This document shows, in pieces, positions 15,207 to 18,196 of a stretch of DNA of 18,196 nucleotides. The notes below the pieces were generated by a model that saw only the letters and a program-made list of their open reading frames with translations, did no database searches and was not told the origin of the DNA. Position 1 is the first letter of the stretch, and the number at the start of each line of letters is the position of its first letter. The position numbers and the translations under genes were made by a program. The stretch is taken from contig CAMNLO010000003.1 of assembly GCA_946543095.1 (NCBI GenBank), positions 1-18,196 of the forward strand, given 5' to 3'. Source of the DNA: an uncultured bacterium. GTDB lineage: Bacteria > Bacillota > Clostridia > Lachnospirales > Lachnospiraceae.

Positions 15207-18196
15207 TACGTTAGCTCCTTATCAATAAGATTCACGCTTACCAGCGTACTGACGCCCTTTTCCTGCATGGTGATGCCGTAGAGTCTGTCCGCCTCTTCCA
15301 TGGTCCCCCGTCTGTGGGTGATGACGATGAACTGGGTGGACTTGGTGAGCTTATGCAGATATCTGGAAAATCGGGTGACATTATTGTCGTCCAGGGCTGC
15401 CTCGATCTCGTCCAGAAGGCAGAAGGGAGAGGGCTTTAAATCCTGAATGGCAAACAGCAGGCAGATGGCAGTCAGGGCCTTCTCGCCTCCGGAGAGCTGC
15501 ATCATGTTCTGCAGCTTTTTGCCGGGAGGCTGGGCAATGACCCGGATCCCCGCTTCCAGGATATCCTCCGCCTCCATCAGCTCAAGGCTTCCCTTGCCGC
15601 CGCCGAAGAGCTCCTTAAAGACCTTGTCGAAGACTCTGGCGATCTCCCCGAACTTCTCCGTGAACTGCCTGCGCATGGCAATGTCCAGATCGGAGATGAT
15701 GCCAGTGAGGGTTTCCTCCGCCGCCACCAGATCGTCATGCTGCCCCTTTAAGAAGGTGTAGCGCTCCATCAGCTCCTTGTATTCCTCGATGGCGTTTACA
15801 TTCACGTCCCCCAGCTTCCGGATCTCGTCCTTTAAGCCGGCGATCTGCCTGCGCATCTCCTGGGCGTTTGTGAGCTCCGGATTCCTGTAGGCCTCCGCGT
15901 CATTCAATGTGATCTCATATTCATCCCACATATAGCGGGCTCTGGAGAGAAGGCTTTCCTCCAGCCTGTCCTTCTGGGCCTTCAGACGGTCATTCTCCCT
16001 GTTCAGATTCACGATCTGGTCCGAGAGGGTGTCCCGCTCGCTGATGGAGGATCGCCGCTTTTCCGAAAGGGCTTCCTCCTCCGCGATTTCCTCGGCAAGC
16101 CGTTTTTCCGTTTCCGTCTGGACCGTGTGGGAGGCCTCGATGGTCTCTTTGATCTTTTCGATATTCCCTTCCCGGACCTCTCTCTCGGAAACAGACTTGT
16201 CCTTCTCGGTCTTCACGTCCGCAAGATCGCCGTTCAGGCGCTTCAGCTCTTCCTGGATCCTTGTGAGGTTCGTCTCCAAAAAGCCCGCTCCCTGGCGCAG
16301 CTTTTCCAGCGCCACCTCTTTTTCGGACACCTCGGAGAGAGCCTCTGTCTCCTCCGCCCTGTCCTTTTCCAGCAGCTGTCTTAATTCCTCGATCTCGGCG
16401 TTCAGCTTCGTTTCCAATTCATTGGACGCTTCCAGATTTTGTGCTATTTCTTTCTGCTGTGTCTCGATATCCGTGGATTCCGCCTTCAGATTCTCTTCTT
16501 CGTCATGAATGGAGAGATACCCGTTTAAGGTCTCATCCATTTTTTCCTTTGCCTGGGTCAGGGCGATGCGGGCGGTGTTCTGCTTTAAGAAGGTGTTCTG
16601 AAGCCCGGTGCGCAGTGTTTCCAGACGGACTCTCAGCCCGTTCCTCTCGGATTTGACATCCCTTATCCCCTGCTCCAGCTTCCCGATCTCTTCCTCCAGC
16701 TTTTTCGTATGCTCCGTCAGCTCATCCAGCTCCCTGCGCCGTCCCAGCAGATTGCTGTTGTTTTTGAAGGCACCGCCGCTGATGGCGCCGCCGGGGGTAA
16801 AATATTCTCCGGAAACCGTCACCATGCGGATGGAATAGTGATATTTTCTGGAAATGGCCACGGCGTGGTCGAAGGTGTCCACCACCACGATGCGCCCCAA
16901 AAGGCTTTTGGGCACGTCCGCATATTTCTTCGCGGTCGTCACCAGACTGTCCGCGGTACCGATGACTCCCTTTTCCTTTAATACCTCGTCGGATTTCAGC
17001 TCCTGGGGATCCCTGATACTGGTGAGGGGAAGAAAAGTGGCCCGGCCTCCCCTGACCTTTTTCAGATATTCGATGAGGCGCTTGGCGGTGTCCTCATCAT
17101 CCGTCACCACATTCTGGAGATTGCCCCCCAGAGCTGTTTCAATGGCGGTCTCATACTCCTTGTCCACCTTGATGAGATCCGCCACCACCCCTTCGATGCC
17201 GGGGACCTTTCCTTTCTGCTCCATGACGATGCGGACGCTGGAGCCGTAGCCCTCGTAGCGCTCCGCAATATTCTGGAGGGTGTCCAGCTTTGCCTTTTCC
17301 TGATGGTATCTCTCCTGGGCAAGCCGCAGGGAGGCATCCTGATCCGACAGCTCTCCCTTGATATCCTGCAGCCGTTTTTCCGCCGTCTTGATCTCCTGCT
17401 GCTCTGCGGTGATCTGTTCTGTCACCGCGGCGAATTCCTCCTCCAGCCTGCGGATGGAATCCTTCTGTCTGACCTCCTCCGATTTCGCTTCCAGAAGCCT
17501 GGAGGTCAGGGCTGCCTTCCGGATGCCGTTCTGCTCCAGCAGGGTTTCCAGACGGCTCTGGGAGGCCTTGTACACAGAGCGCTTCTCCATTTCCGAAAGG
17601 ATCCGGTTCTTGTTTTCCTCGGTCTTTAAATTGGATTCCTCAATGCGCTTCTGAATGGCCTGAAGCTTTAAGGCCGCCTCGCTTTTATTCTCCTGGGCGC
17701 CCTTCAGGGAAAGATCCGAGCTTTCCTTTTCCAAAAGGAGGGCATCCCGTTCCTTTTCTTTTTCCCCGATCTCCCCGGATAAGGCGCTGATGCGCTCATC
17801 ATAGTGGGATTCGTTGACCTTCGCGTTTTTGACCTGCTCGGTCAGGATTCCGATCTCGTTTTCCAGCTTTCCTCTGGTCTGGGAGGTGCCGGTGATCTCG
17901 TTCCGGTCCTTCTCGATGCTCTCCTTTAAGGCGCAGATTCGCTCCTCCAACTGATCGTAGGAGTTTTTTACCTCGTCAAACTGCTTCCTTGTGTTCTCTA
18001 GATTCTGGACGGCAATATCGAAATTTGCCGTGACCTCTTTTAAGTGGGCCGTGGTCTCCTCATTGTCCACCAGAAACAGGTTCACATCCAGGTCCTTCAA
18101 TTCCTCCCGCTTGTCCAGGAAGATCCGGGCCTTTTTGGACTGCCTCTCCAGGGGGCCCACCTGGCGCTCCAGCTCAGAGAGGATATCGTTGACGCG
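15206..18196 (-). CDS. smc: Chromosome segregation ATPase SMC (5' end beyond the window)
   Basis: The open frame runs in from the window edge and encodes 996 residues here; by comparison with B. subtilis SMC (1186) about 190 N-terminal residues, including Walker A, lie outside. The visible part starts with RVNDILSELERQVGPLERQ, the conserved beginning of the first coiled coil. Counting from codon 1 in the window, a long coiled-coil arm reaches about 310. The glycine-containing hinge covers about 313-480 (RYEGYGSSVRIV, VPGIEGVVADLI, FTPGGAISGGAF), and a second arm returns to about 850. The C-terminal head carries the ABC signature LSGGEKAL near 901 and Walker B CLLDEIEAALDD near 924. SMC dimers with ScpA/ScpB organise the chromosome. 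A GTG at 18160 lies inside the conserved region and is not the start. Confidence 0.97.
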   Translation of the reverse strand, partial: RVNDILSELERQVGPLERQSKKARIFLDKREELKDLDVNLFLVDNEETTAHLKEVTANFDIAVQNLENTRKQFDEVKNSYDQLEERICALKESIEKDRNEITGTSQTRGKLENEIGILTEQVKNAKVNESHYDERISALSGEIGEKEKERDALLLEKESSDLSLKGAQENKSEAALKLQAIQKRIEESNLKTEENKNRILSEMEKRSVYKASQSRLETLLEQNGIRKAALTSRLLEAKSEEVRQKDSIRRLEEEFAAVTEQITAEQQEIKTAEKRLQDIKGELSDQDASLRLAQERYHQEKAKLDTLQNIAERYEGYGSSVRIVMEQKGKVPGIEGVVADLIKVDKEYETAIETALGGNLQNVVTDDEDTAKRLIEYLKKVRGGRATFLPLTSIRDPQELKSDEVLKEKGVIGTADSLVTTAKKYADVPKSLLGRIVVVDTFDHAVAISRKYHYSIRMVTVSGEYFTPGGAISGGAFKNNSNLLGRRRELDELTEHTKKLEEEIGKLEQGIRDVKSERNGLRVRLETLRTGLQNTFLKQNTARIALTQAKEKMDETLNGYLSIHDEEENLKAESTDIETQQKEIAQNLEASNELETKLNAEIEELRQLLEKDRAEETEALSEVSEKEVALEKLRQGAGFLETNLTRIQEELKRLNGDLADVKTEKDKSVSEREVREGNIEKIKETIEASHTVQTETEKRLAEEIAEEEALSEKRRSSISERDTLSDQIVNLNRENDRLKAQKDRLEESLLSRARYMWDEYEITLNDAEAYRNPELTNAQEMRRQIAGLKDEIRKLGDVNVNAIEEYKELMERYTFLKGQHDDLVAAEETLTGIISDLDIAMRRQFTEKFGEIARVFDKVFKELFGGGKGSLELMEAEDILEAGIRVIAQPPGKKLQNMMQLSGGEKALTAICLLFAIQDLKPSPFCLLDEIEAALDDNNVTRFSRYLHKLTKSTQFIVITHRRGTMEEADRLYGITMQEKGVSTLVSVNLIDKELT

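Noticed and set aside
15206..18160. SMC starting at the GTG at 18160
   Set aside because: The frame continues upstream to the window edge with conserved SMC sequence (RVNDILSELERQ), so the GTG is an internal valine.

Overview
The window looks like core chromosome of a G+C-rich member of the Clostridia, most like the Lachnospiraceae. This rests on the smc-ftsY pair, the OmpR-type regulator/kinase/GerMN trio, the ComEA and ComEC proteins, and strong GGAGG-type ribosome binding sites. All thirteen genes lie on the minus strand, so they are read from right to left. There are no RNA genes, insertion sequences, CRISPR arrays or phage genes, and no gene-free stretch longer than about 100 bases.

Region A (18196 to 5674) is one very compact run of eight genes with gaps of at most 8 bases and several overlaps: smc (5' end outside the window), ftsY, ilvA, a secreted beta-helix protein, a spermidine-synthase-fold protein, a 1150-residue hybrid sensor kinase, a double-receiver response regulator, and malQ. 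The first two are housekeeping genes (chromosome condensation, SRP receptor) and ilvA makes 2-oxobutyrate from threonine. The next genes look like a signalling block. A membrane kinase with an extracellular domain and seven membrane segments carries HisKA, ATPase, receiver and HPt modules. It can pass phosphate to the stand-alone regulator encoded next to it, whose gene abuts malQ with no gap.

Region B (5641 to 1) appears to start at a good sigma-A-type promoter just after malQ. It holds comEA (predicted lipoprotein DNA receptor), an OmpR/WalR-type regulator, its membrane histidine kinase, a membrane-anchored double-GerMN protein, and comEC (3' end outside the window). The DNA-uptake genes comEA and comEC thus flank a two-component system that probably watches the cell envelope.

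Most of the content is familiar by family. The least explained parts are the beta-helix/spermidine-synthase-like/hybrid-kinase/double-receiver block, a 36-base tandem repeat inside the kinase sensor domain, and a spermidine-synthase-like protein that has lost key aminopropyltransferase residues.
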